A stretch of 64,000 bases of DNA from Cubamyces lactineus. Taxonomy: Eukaryota; Basidiomycota; Agaricomycetes; Polyporales; Polyporaceae. The notes beneath the pieces were generated by a model. The model worked only from the letters and a program-made list of their open reading frames with translations, did no database searches and was not told the DNA's origin. Of this stretch, positions 1-12,524 are shown one piece after another; position 1 is the stretch's first letter; the number at the start of each line of letters is the position of its first letter. Made by a program: the position numbers and the translations under genes. The stretch spans positions 248,001 through 312,000 of the forward strand of contig JACDTU010000001.1 in NCBI GenBank assembly GCA_022376465.1, in the 5' to 3' direction.

Positions 1-105
1 CTCAATCAACGCCGTCGCGCTTTGAACGACGAAGACGTTAAGCCTGCACCTTCCGAGTCCAGAAAACTCACAAACGGCAGTACCAAAAAGGTTGAACAGT
101 CATAG
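1..105 (+). CDS. C-terminal fragment of a gene running in from the left, possibly DUF6534 family
   Basis: Frame 1 is open from the first base to a TAG at 103-105 and encodes 34 residues beginning LNQRRRAL, followed by a hydrophilic charged tail. The LN-x-R-R-x-L start resembles the point after the last membrane segment where the DUF6534 proteins of this window continue (LNSRRSL in the next gene, LNFRRSF and LNARKSL further on). I infer the last exon of one more DUF6534-type membrane protein, in tandem with the gene at 470. Only the tail is visible, so the family call is tentative; the open frame itself is clear. Confidence 0.4.
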   Translation, partial: LNQRRRALNDEDVKPAPSESRKLTNGSTKKVEQS

Positions 106-469
106 TCCCAGGTTGTATGCCGACTTACCTACCTCGACTCAGGCCAAGCGACCCCGTCGGCTTTTGTACGGGTCTTCTTGCGCCGTGGTCAGAAGCGCCA
201 TGGCAATGCACACGCGCAGTGCCTGCAAAGGAACTCTCGTTGACACGGCTTGCCTACGGGGGTCTCTCACAGCTTGTTGGCGTCAGGAACTGCCCAGTCA
301 TGCGCTGCGACCACTTGTGCCCTGAGCGCGGCCCAGATTAGCTTTCCGCTTCCGGCATTTCCTCCAATCTGCATCCTGATATGCCGCTTCTCGACATGGG
401 CGATCTATAAGTACAGTCATCAATCGTCAATGTTGGCTCCCAGTATCTCCCCACGCCCGGACGTCCACC
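106..469. other. intergenic, between the left-edge fragment and DUF6534 gene 1
   Basis: Several short overlapping frames are present but none shows family resemblance or splice continuity. This is probably the 3' region of the upstream gene plus the promoter and 5' UTR of the next one. No repeat was seen. Confidence 0.5.
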
Positions 470-2773
470 ATGGCTCTCCCTCCGAACGCTACCGACTCTC
501 CTTTGAGTAACCCTCTGGCTGGGGCCCTCCCAAAGATTCCAGCGTTGGACAATAGCTATGGTGCGATGCTGCTTGGGACATCATTTGGGCTTATGTGAGT
601 TCGCAATATTCCATGCCGTTATTGACCTAATTCATTGGATCAGGCTGTATGGTCTTACTCTCCACCAGACATACCGGTACTTCCGGTTGTATCCGAAAGA
701 TTTGGCCTTGTTCAAAGGATTTGTGAGTCAGCTCAGTCAAGTCGTGAGTGTTACACTCCTTCACATTTTATCTCGTTATAGGTGATCAGTATCGTGTACG
801 CCTCGCACACAAACAGTGGGAATGGAGAGGGAACTGACTATGCTTCAGGACTATGGAGACGCTGCACACCGTAATTTGGATGATAGCCTGGTGAGTCGCA
901 TGTCATTTCGTGACAGGCAGCTGGCCCTCATAATTCATGCTCAGCTATCACTTCCTCATAACGGATTACTTCAATGCGACCAGTCTTCTCACTGGTCACT
1001 GGTGAGTGCCATAGCTACTCACGAGCCTGAGTTATAACATTGACGGGTCCTCCACAGGACTGTCAAGGTATGTCGCCTGTTTAGTTTGTCTTGCCTCGAC
1101 TGAAGCCGGACTCCTATCATCAGTTGAACGTCGCCGTCACCGTGAGCATGCAACTGATGTCCACATTGACACTGGCTCATCTCGTCACCTAGGGGGCAGC
1201 CAATCTTCTATGTCAACTGTCAGTATTTCTCCGCACATGTCCAAGAAGACCCTTCGTCTGATCGTCACTTTGCAACGGACCGCAGCTTTTACGCCCGCCG
1301 TGTCTTCCTACGTGCGTTCCTTCTCAGACCCCGTTGATAAGCCTCGAGGAGCTGATGATCACCAGTTGGGCCGAAGAGCCGCTGGGTTGTCGCGATTGCT
1401 GTACGTACCCACTTTGCAAACTACACATCGGTGCACAGCCCTGATCATCTTTGACACAGGCGGGGACCATGACGGCTTGTCTCGGTGAGTCTTCCACGCT
1501 CGCAAGCCGGCGGCGCGATCTCATTCAGACGATCAATCATCTTAGGATTTGACATCGGTGTGTGAAGGTGATTCTCGTCCGCAGTCCTTGGCTCACGCGT
1601 GCATGGTGCTATGATGCCAGGGGCTACCGTTGAAGCGTGAGTGCCCCGGGCATTGCAGCTTGAGATCGCAGCCCTAATTGAACTCTGTTCAGCTTCAAGT
1701 TGAGCCTGGCCCAATTCCCGCGATTCAGCGTCAGTACACTTTGAGAACTTATGCCCCGGCGAGGTACTGACACTTGTTTCCAGTGGCTGGTGTCTGCAGC
1801 GTATGGCTGCGCTGTGGTGACGGACGTCCTCCTGACTGGCGCCCTGATCCGGGTCCTGCTGCGTAGTCGGACAGGCTTCAAGCGGTAAGTCGACATTGTG
1901 GACGCGCGGGCTACATCTGATGCTTCGTGACGCAGGACGGACTCGACGCTTGACATGCTGATCGTGTACTCCATCAACACGGGCGAGTCTTCTAGCGCCT
2001 TTTACTGACGCAATGATTTCATAATCTTACACCTGCTCGTAAACTACAGGTCTTCTCACCAGGTCAGTGAGCGCGCCCGCAATGACTTGTTGTCAGGCGA
2101 ATGACTGAGAATGTCGACTGTTGCAGTATCACCGGACTCTTAGTCTTCGTCTTTGTGAGTACAACGCGCTATCCGAGCAAAGAGCGAACGCTGAATCTGC
2201 TGCCTACATCAGGCTTTGATCCTTCCCGGGAATTACATTTACGCAGGAATCAGCATTGTTAACGCCAAATGTCAGTCTTTGTCTCAGTGCCCGTGTCCAT
2301 GCTACTAACCCGCATGTCGCAGTATACGCCAATTCCGTGCTGGCAGTGTGCGTACATGCGTAGACGGGCGCAATCTTGATGAACTGAAATGTGACCTACA
2401 GGCTCAATTCCCGACGTTCGCTCTCTTCGAGCACACGCGTTGTCGACGACTTCGAGATGTACCCTACCAACTCGAGTCGAGCCCAGCGTTCACAAGCGGG
2501 GACCGTTGACACATGGCACGGGCCGCAGGTATGTTTCAGTTCCTGGGCCATCGACTTCTCTCTCCCTGCCCGTTTCCGCGATCTGCAACAAGGGCACTGT
2601 GGCTGACAGCGCTGATGGGTTCTCTCGTGATCCAGGTATCGGTGTCCCTCCATCCCACAATGGCCGGCGTAAAGGTGCCTGCAGCGCCGGACTTCGCCCG
2701 CGCATCAGCCTCTTCGGAGGAGAAAGATAGCCAGAGGAAGTCGGACCTGATGGGCATCGCCTCGGCGGTGTAG
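470..2773 (+). CDS. DUF6534-family multi-pass membrane protein (gene 1)
   Basis: A spliced gene with many short exons. Exon 1 starts at the ATG at 470 (MALPPNATDSPL) and reaches PALDNSYGAMLLGTSFGLM, where the intron begins at 595. Exon 2 gives LYGLTLHQTYRYFRLYPKD. Later exons give TLHTVIWMIAC, YHFLITDYFNATSLLTGHW, YANSVLAV and LNSRRSL, and a hydrophilic C-terminus ends MGIASAV at 2773. The N-terminal NTYGA-type segment, the HQTYRYFRLYPKD loop and the final YANSVL-x-x-LNSR block are hallmarks of the basidiomycete DUF6534 family, seven-helix proteins of unknown function that are usually multicopy. It is probably in the plasma membrane or an endomembrane. It is tail-to-tail with P450-a, the same arrangement as gene A and P450-b. 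Family call firm; function unknown. Confidence 0.85.
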
Positions 2774-3452
2774 GGTCGCGGCGTCCAGCGGCTTTGAGAC
2801 GGGACTCGAAGGGCATTTCGGACCTACGCGCTTATCTGCATAGAGTGCGAACAGAGCTCGAAGGCGAGCATGTAGGCACACGATATTTTTATGGTATCTC
2901 TATACCGCGCCCCTATCGGCGCGGCCGCTTATTGTACCCTCAGACTGTTGTACTATAATTTACACCTCGCCATCGCGTCGGGATCATCAACCAGGGTGCA
3001 AGGCCCGCATTATGGCATACTGTGCGTCCCCATGTGGACTCGGTGCGGTACCTGCAGCACTGGCCAGCGGGACAAAAGCAGGAGCAGGCGCAACGGCGAA
3101 CACAGCTCATCCGAGCTGCGGCCGCGAGAGCGCCTCCCACGCTCCGTTCGCAACGCATGCCGTGATCATCTTCCGGGCGGGTCGAAGCTCAAGCTCAAGA
3201 AGCAAGGCCGTTTGACAGGCCATCTATCAGGACAGGGCAGGGGCTGCCTCCGCCGCCGAGGGAAAGCCGAGCTGTTTTCAGAGAGGACGACGTGCTGCGT
3301 CCGCGGCGTGCATGCTACACTCCCAGGTCCAGATCGGACTTCTGAGGTTCCGGGACGACATCTCAAACGCGATTCTGGGACAGAGAGCGCGAACCAAACT
3401 GTGTGTATACAAGACATGAGAGATGGACTGCGTCCGTTTGAGTACGGCCTGT
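2774..3452. other. convergent intergenic region with spurious open frames
   Basis: It lies between the 3' ends of DUF6534 gene 1 and P450-a. Open frames of up to 192 codons exist on both strands (for example 2891-3469 +), but they overlap each other, are Arg/Ser/Gly-rich, have no family resemblance and run antisense into the P450. I regard them as chance frames in GC-rich sequence. Confidence 0.5.
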
Positions 3453-5682
3453 CTAAGCCATGTCGCTGACATGCTCTAAGTGAATACCTGGGCGCCGAAC
3501 GAACTTCAAGAGCAGCGGAACGTCTAGATGAGGTGTGCCCATGCCCAGGATGCCCTCTCGGAAAGCCCGTGGGTCGAAACCGGGCTTGAATTCTGTGTCG
3601 AACGCGAGTGCGAGACGGGCTACGACGTAGCGCATCTGCTGGAACGCAAGTGTCTTTCCCAAGCAGGCGTGCTGACCTGCGAACCCGCGTCGGTCGTATC
3701 GGCGAATTCGACAGCGAAGAGAACACGAATACGCACCGTAAGAGAAAGATGCCAACGCCGTTCGATTTGTCTTGGTGTCAGGGCCGAGGCCTTGCGGCAG
3801 CCAGCGCTCTGGCCGGAAGCTCTGAGGACGCACTGTCAGCACTGACCTGGTCTCAAGGGAGTGTCAGGCATAGAACACACCATGGGGTCGGGGAAGAAGT
3901 TGTCAGGACTGATATGCTGGGTATACGCCGCAAGTGCGACAACGGTATTACCAGGGATATACTTTCCGTCCACTTCTGTACCCTCGGGAGGCGTGATCCT
4001 AGGGAGGAAGAAGGCCGAGCCGAGCCGGAGTGCCTCGTTGAGCACGCCATCCAGGAACGGAAGCGTGGCAAGTGCGCTGGCGGGGAGCGGACCTAGTGCG
4101 TCTGAGAAGAGCTGGTCGAGCTGGGCCTGCAACTGCTTGTAGTACTTGGGCTCGGCGGTGAGGTAGTAAAAGGCGATCGCCAAAGTCATCGCCGTGTTCT
4201 CAGATGCTATATCGGCAACTTGATGATCAGCGGTCGCCTTTACGAGAGAGCGGCGAACAGCTCACCTGCGAGCATCGCGACCGCGGCATCCCTCTCGATT
4301 TCACACATCGGGACCCCTCCCTCCATCTGGTCACAAGGTCAGCACTCAGCCTCAGAGACTGAAGTGTGCGAAGCACGAGCGTACCAGGTACGACAACAGA
4401 TCTTTCGACGGGGACAATTTGTCGGAGTGCACTCTGTTGTGTGTCATTTCGTTGGCCATCCGCACGAGTTGATGCATGTTCTCGCCAGCGGGAATCCGCC
4501 ACAGGATGTCCAGGAGCCAAGGCGAGTGTCCAAATCTGTGGCGGATTGAGCGCATGATCTCGGCCATGCCGTCGCAGCGGGGACTTACGTATCCATCATG
4601 CCTGTCGTGAACTTTCCTGTGTTGACAAGCCCCTTGACATCCCCATCCCTCATAAGCTCCTGAGATGGTAACGAGGGTTCAGCAACAGTGGATTGGTGGC
4701 GGAAGCTGAAACTCACTATCTTATTGCATGCTCCGAAAATGATGTCACCCTGAGGACCAAGTCAGTCGGATGCAGTCCGAGAGGTGAAGCAGTGCGGTGA
4801 CTTACGCCAAGATCGTAAGCAAAGTGGTAGAACGCCTCGCCGAGGTCGACGTATCCGTCACCTGCGAACTGTCGCCGCTCAATGCATCGCATGAGGTGCC
4901 ACGCCCGCCTTTCCAGCGCAGGGGTCAACTCGGCCATACTATTTCCAGACCAAAGGGGTCAAGGGCATGTCCTTTCCTGGCGTACGCGCGCCACGTAATG
5001 ACTCACCCACTGGGGGTCAGCATGCCTCCCCAGACGCGCCTGCGTTCTTTGTGCTTCTCCCTGCTGTCGTTCTTGAGAAAGACGGAGGTCACATTGTCAT
5101 GCGAGGGGTATCGATACGATTCGGCTTTTTCGAAGCTGTTATAAATGGGGATGGCAGAAGGCGAGTTGATCTCTACGGCATTCGGGCCTGCAAATCGAAC
5201 TCAGCATTTGTTGAACGCCGAGTGGATGGGTGTGCCTGCCTACCTATTCTGACAAATGGGCCGTATTCCTCGTGAAGACGATCTAGAGTGAGGTGGCGCC
5301 TCCCGGTAGATGAAATGTACGTAAGCCAAAGGCTACTGGTTCTTGCCCAGATGGGGCCAGGGTAGGATGCAAGAGGATGCCATGGGGAGAGGCGATAAAT
5401 GACTGTGACGGAGGCAAGGACTAAGAAGTGTACAGATACAAGAGCGGCTGCCGAGCGAAGGGGGTTCTGCCAGAACTCAGGAAAGCAACGAAGACTGAGA
5501 TAAAGAATGGCAGCGGATGTCAAGTAGAAGGTGAGAGCGTGGTCGCCGCGGACAGTGCGTTTATGGAGGAAAACCCACGATGCCTGTATGCAAAAGTGAG
5601 CAGATGATGTATAAACCGAGGGGAGCCAGCTACTTACTGCACCTGCGAATGCTGCAGCAACGTAATCGGGAGAAACTGACAT
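3453..5682 (-). CDS. cytochrome P450 monooxygenase (P450-a)
   Basis: A multi-exon class II fungal P450, expected to be ER-anchored and to use electrons from cytochrome P450 reductase. The start at 5682 (MSVSPDYVAAAFAGA) is followed by an intron and hydrophobic N-terminal helices, then the proline-rich hinge SPWHPLASYPGP. Visible motifs are an I-helix ASENTA in place of the usual AGxDTT, the K-helix ExxR as EALR, FRPERW, and the haem loop FSYGQHACLGK (F-x-x-G-x-x-x-C-x-G), split by an intron in the first glycine codon. The C-terminus runs to TAG at 3453. An in-frame upstream codon at 5745 exists, but 5682 gives the better match to paralogue P450-b. Nearest relative in the window is P450-b at 26 kb, same domain order and intron sites. 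Substrate unknown; the hinge and tail resemble the CYP67/CYP5037-like basidiomycete groups, a tentative placement. Confidence 0.85.
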
Positions 5683-6772
5683 GTCCGTTAGTCTACAACA
5701 AAGAACTGAAAAAGACTGAAGAGGGAAGAATATGCAGGAGTGCACAAGAGAACTGTCGGAACAGAGGGTACGTTTTCATACAGCCACGAGCATACTTAAG
5801 GGCCGAGGGAAAGTCCCGGGCGCAGAAGGCAATGAGCATGCAGCAGTAAGATCGCATACCACATCTATCGGGACCACGACCACGGTACCTAAGCCCAGCA
5901 CTGCCCGACACTGTGGCAGCGAGGAAACGGAACATTACGAAAAGAAGCCAGCGTCCGGCATCAACATCACATCACCGTCATACAATGTAGATCAAGCGTA
6001 CGGTTCTTGTTCAGGTATCAGTAACAGCAAGACTGCTGCGGCGTGCAACCTCCCCATGCTTTCTGCGAGGCTGCAGCTGGGTGTTGTCACAGGGTTCAGC
6101 AGATGCGCCGAGGCCGCAGCATGCGGTGCGGTGTTTCCCCTTATACACCGGGCGTGTGATACCGTGCGCGAAGCCGAGAAGGAAGAGACCGGGAACCGAA
6201 GATGGATGCCTCGATGCGCGCAAACCCGGTTGCACTTTCACGATAGCCCGTAGTCCGGACGTGGTCGCACGCATGCGAAGCGCGCGAGGCGCTAAGGGGT
6301 CCGGAAGATCTTGCCCCTTCAAAGCCCTGGCGGCCCCGCCTTTGCAGCTTCTTCGAAGCGAGGTGGAGTAAGTTACGATAACGGAAACCAGGTAGGTAAC
6401 CAGAGCGAAGTTAGACTTACTTGGCTGTGGCACAGCTGTAAAGGAAGTGTCAGCGTAGGGCGTAATAGGAATTGATGGTCTCATGTGCGCTCACATGTGC
6501 AAGAGCTGTCAAGCGTCCTGTGCGCGTACAAGGGAAGTGGGAGTAATGGACGCTTGGAGTATACAGACTGGACTAGGCACTGGAAGTACCCAAGGCAACG
6601 ATAGCGGGTGAGCTATGGAATCTGTCAAATGTTACTGCTACAGAGATAGTACCGTACATCGAGACGCGGGATCTATGTATTACATGCAAATATATGCTGA
6701 CCTTGATTTTAACCAACAAGAAAGCCCATTATGGACGAGTCCAAGAGTACGATAAGAGCGGAGATACCTAGT
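5683..6772. other. intergenic between P450-a and the F-box gene
   Basis: Minus-strand frames at 6011-6484 (157 codons) and 5693-5935 could be pieces of a small spliced gene upstream of P450-a, since the first has a plausible GTAAGT donor after about 21 codons. Neither resembles any family I know and the reading breaks into several frames. It may equally be 5' UTR and promoter. Nothing firm can be called. Confidence 0.35.
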
Positions 6773-7816
6773 TCAAGAGGGAGAGCGTGAGGGCTGAGGT
6801 GGATTGAGGTAGACGTGACGGAGCTCGAGCTCGACGTTATGCTCCTGACATGCAGCGAGCGCCTGGCGCCAGCCAGTAGGTTCGGTGGGCCCGGTGTTCA
6901 CGATGATCTTCTTTTTTAGACAGTCACGGTCGTCGCGCTTGAAGAGTCCGCATGCCAGCGCAGAGACGATGTTCCAGCCCATGAGTGAGCTGAAATGCCC
7001 GAGCGACGGGAGGTAGTGTATAGGGGGTGCCTCGAGCGTGAGCTGCGTAAGGCTCGGCGGCGTCTCGAGGCATTTCAAGATGTAGGGTGAGTCAAGATGC
7101 AGGTGTTCCAAGTTGGGGAAAAGCATCGGGAGGTGATACGAGAAGCAATCCGAGTCATGTTGGTGATTGCTGCTACGACTGTAGTTGTGGCAGACGCAGC
7201 GCGGGTACTCGTGCACGCGCAGATACGTCACGCCACGCATCTCGTCGGTTGGAAGAATGTATCGGTTGATATGAGTATACGTCCATAGGAGGTAGACTTC
7301 CTTGGTCGTAGTATACTGAGAGAGGAAGTTGAAGAGTGGTTGGTACGGTAGAACAAAGCGGTCGTTGGAGGGAAGCTCTTTGATGATCACGGAGATATGC
7401 TTGCACGCGGGGATGTAGCAAGGGATTCGAGGATAGTCCGTGGCGAAGTAGAACCCGGAGAAGCTCGGGCAAGACCAGTCGGAGACGACGATATGGAGCT
7501 CTGAGCGTTGGAAATAGTCGCGCGCCGCAGGTGCGACGCGCTCAATCTCAGTAGAGCCTGGATCTAGTCCCCAACGTCTCGTCACGAGATGACGATACAC
7601 ACTAAAGTCTTGCGGAGTTTGGATCATGACGCAGCGTAAGGCTACCGTGGCCATGATGTCGCGCCAAAGACGAGAGACAAGAGAAAGGGAACGGTATAGC
7701 TCCCACCGATCTCCCCATTCGTAGTCGACAAGAGAGAACCATGCTTCGTGGATAATGCAGTGGATGAGTTCGTTAGGAAGTGTTCGCGCGTGTAGTACCG
7801 GAAGTGGTGGCGCCAT
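6773..7816 (-). CDS. F-box-type protein, single exon
   Basis: An uninterrupted 347-codon frame, unusual here for lacking introns. After about 10 residues it shows the F-box-like start LPNELIHCIIHEAW, followed by the SLSLVSRLWRDI block that typically forms the Skp1-binding helices of basidiomycete F-box proteins. The remainder holds degenerate Leu-rich stretches such as LTQLTLEAPPIHYLPSLGHFSS, consistent with a substrate-binding region of loosely LRR-like character. Agaricomycetes carry very large F-box families of about this size, acting in SCF ubiquitin ligases; the target here is unknown. It sits head-to-head with the lipase gene. Confidence 0.8.
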   Translation of the reverse strand: MAPPLPVLHARTLPNELIHCIIHEAWFSLVDYEWGDRWELYRSLSLVSRLWRDIMATVALRCVMIQTPQDFSVYRHLVTRRWGLDPGSTEIERVAPAARDYFQRSELHIVVSDWSCPSFSGFYFATDYPRIPCYIPACKHISVIIKELPSNDRFVLPYQPLFNFLSQYTTTKEVYLLWTYTHINRYILPTDEMRGVTYLRVHEYPRCVCHNYSRSSNHQHDSDCFSYHLPMLFPNLEHLHLDSPYILKCLETPPSLTQLTLEAPPIHYLPSLGHFSSLMGWNIVSALACGLFKRDDRDCLKKKIIVNTGPTEPTGWRQALAACQEHNVELELRHVYLNPPQPSRSPS

Positions 7817-8795
7817 GAATGGACAAAATCTGTGACAAAAAGAATATGGTAAGTGCTCATTTCAGGATATCCCCATGGTCGTTTCACTTGCCTGTACAAC
7901 GCCGCTACTAGATAGTCCGTAGAGCTACGTCGCAAGAGAGGCTCGGAGCTGGGGAGTGAAGATGGAAGTAAGAGACAAATGCTGAACGCGAGAACGTTCC
8001 CGCCCAGAGTCGGCACAGCGCGTTCGGCAATTGCCGATCGAGGTTAACCAGCACGGGCGTCTTTTGGGCGCTTCATCACCCCGGTAACTAAGACTGATTC
8101 GCCGAGAATCGCCCGCTCACTCCTTCGGTCACTGACAGTCGGACTACCTCTTAGACTTCACTCTCATCCTGTCTGGCAACCCCTACTCTGAATAAGACCA
8201 TTGAGCGCCGCGCCCATGCGGAACCGTAATTCGAGCTCGGCACGCCATCTGCTGGGACTTTTCTGCCTGGGCTCGGGCGAAAGGCGACAACATTGTCCTG
8301 CTCGTGTAGTCCAAACGTGCATCTGCCATTTTGCATCTGGGGATGTCTGGCTTGATTTACATGTTCCTTGCCCCTACCGGAGACATGTTCTTGGATGACC
8401 GGTCTCTAACTCAGCTTGTCGGGTCGGCTCCTACGGGCATAATGCATGCCATGTTCGGAAAGTGAGACAGAATGTACTTACTCTCTCCCGCTATGCCTTG
8501 CTCCTTCCAAGCATCAGAATTCTAGAGCGCATGGATCCTCCTGATAAGGATCGCTCAAAGGTAGGTATGTTTCTGTTTTGACGCCTAGGCGAGGTAAGTC
8601 ACCGTCCTAGTCAGGGAGGAATCCTTCGTTACTGGTGTCATTCTTTCCTGCTCTGAGTGAATCCGACCGCATGCACTTTCTTTCCGACCACCTTCGGATG
8701 CATCTGTGTCGTCATCGCTCTGCCAGTGTGAATAAAACAAGATGCGCAGGGTGAGGACGTGATCTCTCTGCGAGCGAGATTCCCTGCCACTTGCC
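7817..8795. other. divergent intergenic region between the F-box and lipase genes
   Basis: About 1 kb between two divergently transcribed genes, so it should carry both promoters. Only short, unrelated frames are present. No repeat or RNA gene was recognised. Confidence 0.5.
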
Positions 8796-10070
8796 ATGGC
8801 GCATACTTGCGTTCATTTGCTTCTATTCGCTATCTGCTCTGTGGTATACGCCTCCCCACGGCCATATATCAACGTCCAGAGACTCTCGTCGTTGTCTCTC
8901 CAACAGATCACCGGATACAAAGCGTATACTTACTACGCTAGTGCCGCTTACTGCCCCCCAGCGACCACACTCTCCTGGACCTGTGGCCAAAACTGTGGCG
9001 CCAATCCTTCGTTCATCCCGGTAGCTTCGGGAGGGGATGGCGTGTACACTCAGTACTGTCGGTATCAGGTTATGAGACCACGGTTCTGCTCTAACGGTCG
9101 TCCACAGGGTTTGTCGGCTATGATCCGACCTTAGGTGAAATCGTTGTATCGCACCAAGGAACGGTCATCGACAAGATGTAAGCTATCAAGTTTCTTTCTC
9201 CCAAACAAGGGCTAGGGCTAAGCGCTACATCAAGTATGCCCGACTTGACGGATCTCGACCTCGTCATGACAGCGCTAGACGAGGTTCTCTTTCCCGGGGT
9301 TGAACCGCCCATACTCGTTCACAGTGGGTTCTCGACGGCGCATGCGAGGTGCATTTTATCTATCGGTCATTCGAGCCTCCTGCCTTCATTCCCTAACCGA
9401 CACATGGTGTGCAGATCCGCACCAGACGTATTATCGGCCGTTCGAACTGCCATGGCCAGGTTTCACGCGAGCACAATCACGACCACGGGGCACTCACTCG
9501 GTATGATGAACATGCCCACATTGCTTCTCGACATGCAGATACTCATAGACATCGGACGTCCCACATGATTGTTTGCAGGTGCCGCTATTGCCCTCCTCGA
9601 CTCAGTATACCTACCCCTTCATATACCCAACGTGACTGTTCGATACGTCGGTTATGGTCTTCCTCGTGTACGGCTCGTTGCACACCCGCACGATCCATGT
9701 AACTAATGCTAACCTCGCGCCGCAGGTTGGCAACTGGGCCTTCGCAGACTATGTCGACACCCAATCTATCTCCATCACCCACATCAATAATAGAGAAGAC
9801 CCCATCCCAGTCCTCCCTCCTGTCGTGCTTGGATTCCATCATCCAAGCGGAGAAGTGCACATCCAGGACTCGGGCGAGTGGATGGCGTGTCCTGGTACGT
9901 GCTTCGACTATTGCCTGCTGTTCGACGCTTATTGCGATCCAGGCCAAGATAACCCGAGCAGGGAGTGTGCGACGGGTGCGGTCTCGGTCGTGAGATTCGA
10001 CGAGAATGACCACGACGGACCGTATGACGGCGTTGAGATGGGATGCGGGAGCCGGCCGGAAGCCCTCTAG
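8796..10070 (+). CDS. secreted class 3 lipase (alpha/beta hydrolase)
   Basis: The spliced protein starts at the ATG at 8796 with a cleavable-looking signal peptide (MAHTCVHLLLFAICSVVYAS). The mature part begins with the ITGYKAYTYYASAAYC block seen in fungal class 3 lipases, then CGQNCG, and the oxyanion-side strand GEIVVSHQGT. The nucleophile elbow GHSLG (after TITTT) supplies the catalytic Ser, NREDPIPVLPP the Asp, and GFHHPSGEVHI the His, so the triad looks complete. Introns fall in the Ile codon after VIDK, after STAHAR and in the last Gly of GHSLG (phase 1). The Cys-rich tail (CPGTCFDYCLLFDAYC) suggests disulphides. It should hydrolyse acylglycerols or related esters outside the cell. Stop at 10068-10070. 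The gene appears intact. Confidence 0.88.
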
Positions 10071-10367
10071 GAGCACTGCGTCGTGTGTATGGAAGGGAAT
10101 TGAACGCCAGTTGTATTGCCATGACATGATAACCCCTGTAGCTTGGTACCCTATGTGGTGGCAAGATATATGAGAGATTGCCGATGGTGTCCTCTCATTC
10201 ACCTTGGATGGAAAAATCCGTCGACGTCCATGATCCTCAAGATGTACATAGACTACAGGATCAGTATGCGGTATTCTGACGACTTCAGACTCATGCGGCG
10301 GGATGCGACTATGAGAACAGCTCAGGACTGTAGCCCCGGCGTGTCCCGAGCCAGTTACGGGGAACTT

Positions 10368-12524
10368 TCATAACTCCTTCCCGACAGTGCTTGTACCGGA
10401 GTTTACCTTATGGATGGAGTTCGTGATGCTAGGCACGTCCACGTCCTCCTCTGCTGTGACGCTAATGTTGATGACTGCCGGTACCCGATCCGGGACCTGC
10501 GATGAGAGGAGGAATATGGCACGTGCTAAGAACAATCTCCGTAGATGCTCTCTAGATTCCTGAGCCTTACCTGAGGGGCGCCCCACCGCTCGACAGTGGC
10601 AAGATGGCCGGCGCGAGCGATGATCCCTTGACTAGAGGGGTCTGAGCCGAAGATTTTGATCTCCCGGCCGGCAAGGAACTTGCGCGAGTTCAGTCTGTTG
10701 AAAGCTCAGCATGGAAAGGCGAATTAGTTGATAGGAAAGTGAACATACACTGAGAGGAGTGTGTTGGCGTATACTGAAAAACACCAGATGTCAGTGTCGG
10801 GTCATGATAAGCGTAGAAGGCGGGGCTGTATCTACTTACGACGTGCAGAGATGAAGTTGAATGCAGCCCAGACAAATGTCCTCGGGTAGCAAGCCGCCTG
10901 ACGTAGTACGGTTAAAGGGTACAATGCCAAACAATGATAGATGTCCTCACCAGGATCGCCGGTATGGCGTTGAATACACTGGACAAAAGAGAATCAGTGC
11001 CGTTGAACACAACGCATCACTTGTCAGACTTACCCTGTCAAAAGTCCTGCTCGTCATCAGCATCACAGCGATATAGTGTAGTCGCGAAGTGACGTACCAG
11101 TATTTACCACGTAGAGCGTGAACGCGTCTAAGGGACTGTCACTACACGAGCGCGGCGTGAGTAAACGTGACTCCATGATATTCCCATTGCATACTTGAGG
11201 GTAGCACGAGTACGTCTCAGGCCCCGGATGATGGCGCCAGCAAGGAGGATGTCGGCCACTGTTGCCGAGGACACCGAAGCAGAGAACAGCCACTCGGAAG
11301 AGTGCTGTAAACGGTGCAGGTTCACAATACGGAAGCTGAGAAGTGGTGGTTAAGGGGAGTCTGTGCGTACCCCGAGCCCGGCTTACAAGATGGCTGCAGC
11401 GGCTGCATATTGGCCATGCGGTTGATCGTCAGCGATCTCGACCCTTTCAGACACTCGTACCAGAACTGACCAATCGCTAGTGCTGGGATCCGCCACAAGG
11501 TAAGTATGTGCCAGACGAACCGAGTCTAGTTACATACATAGATGAAGCATGAGGGATAATAGCTATGATCAAGATGAGCTCCTAATGTTATATATCGCAG
11601 TGGGACAGGATAGCTTACGGCGATACAAGTGACGATACGTGATCTAGTCCCAACTGGTGGCTCGGTAAGCGCAGTATCACAAAACACAGCATTGCACGGC
11701 ACTCACGAAGAGACGCTCTCCGAGCGAAGAAACTATATCACATCGGCGTAAGGATTGCGTTCGTTCGTGGATGCCGGAATAGCAGGACATACGCTTGTGC
11801 AACGACGGTGAGAAGCGCCTGGAGTACTAGATCATGAGAGCGTGCTTTTGAACGTGGTGATTTGCACATACCACTACAACGGGTTCGATCTGGAGTACAT
11901 CTCTTCTGTCAGAGGCTGTATCATTCCGCAGCGTGGATACACGCATCGCACCTTCAGTGACCTGTGGATGTTGAGAATTAGTGATAATAGACGAGTTATA
12001 GGAATGCAAACGGACCACACAGCATATAACAGAGCCATGGGATTGAAATAGTTGGAAACCAGAGTGGTATAGCTGTCCCAGTGTCTTGTGAGCAGGACTA
12101 GCCATCCCGTCGTTCGTACTTGCACACACCAGGAATGAACGAGCAAAGCTGCTTGTAGCGTCTCCAAACACCTATACGCAAAGTTAGTGCTCACGCTATG
12201 GGCCACGAACTTCGTGCCTACATCAGGCTCACAACCTAGACGTATGATATAGTCAAGGTCCGAAGATGAGCGGATGCCCTCGACGTACCGAGACCCTGAT
12301 ACTGAGAGAGTCTGTCGGATACAGTCGGAAGTACCGATACAGCTGATGCAAGCTCACGCCGTACAATCTGAATACCGCAAGTGTCAGGTCAGCAAGGACG
12401 ATGGTCCCGGAGAAAGGTGGCTAGCTCACATGAGACTCGCGCATGTGCCAAGCAGGTAGGCCCCATATGTGTTGTAGATATTTAAGCCATAGAGGGAGAG
12501 TAGGGCTTCCAGAGCGTCCGACAT
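10368..12524 (-). CDS. DUF6534-family membrane protein (gene 2)
   Basis: A minus-strand spliced gene. The start at 12524 gives MSDALEALLSLYGLNIYNTYGAYLLGTCASLM, then a GTGAGC donor at the site where all DUF6534 genes of this window have their first intron. The penultimate part reads LNSRKFLAGREIKIFG and a charged tail ends STVGKEL at 10368. Internal exons are short and hydrophobic but hard to phase by eye. It is the most divergent copy here: its leader lacks the Pro/Ala-rich segment of the others. Function unknown; multi-pass membrane location inferred. Confidence 0.75.

Noticed and set aside
2891..3469. 192-codon plus-strand frame downstream of DUF6534 gene 1.
   Set aside because: Arg/Gly/Ser-rich composition, overlaps antisense frames and the P450-a 3' end; no similarity.
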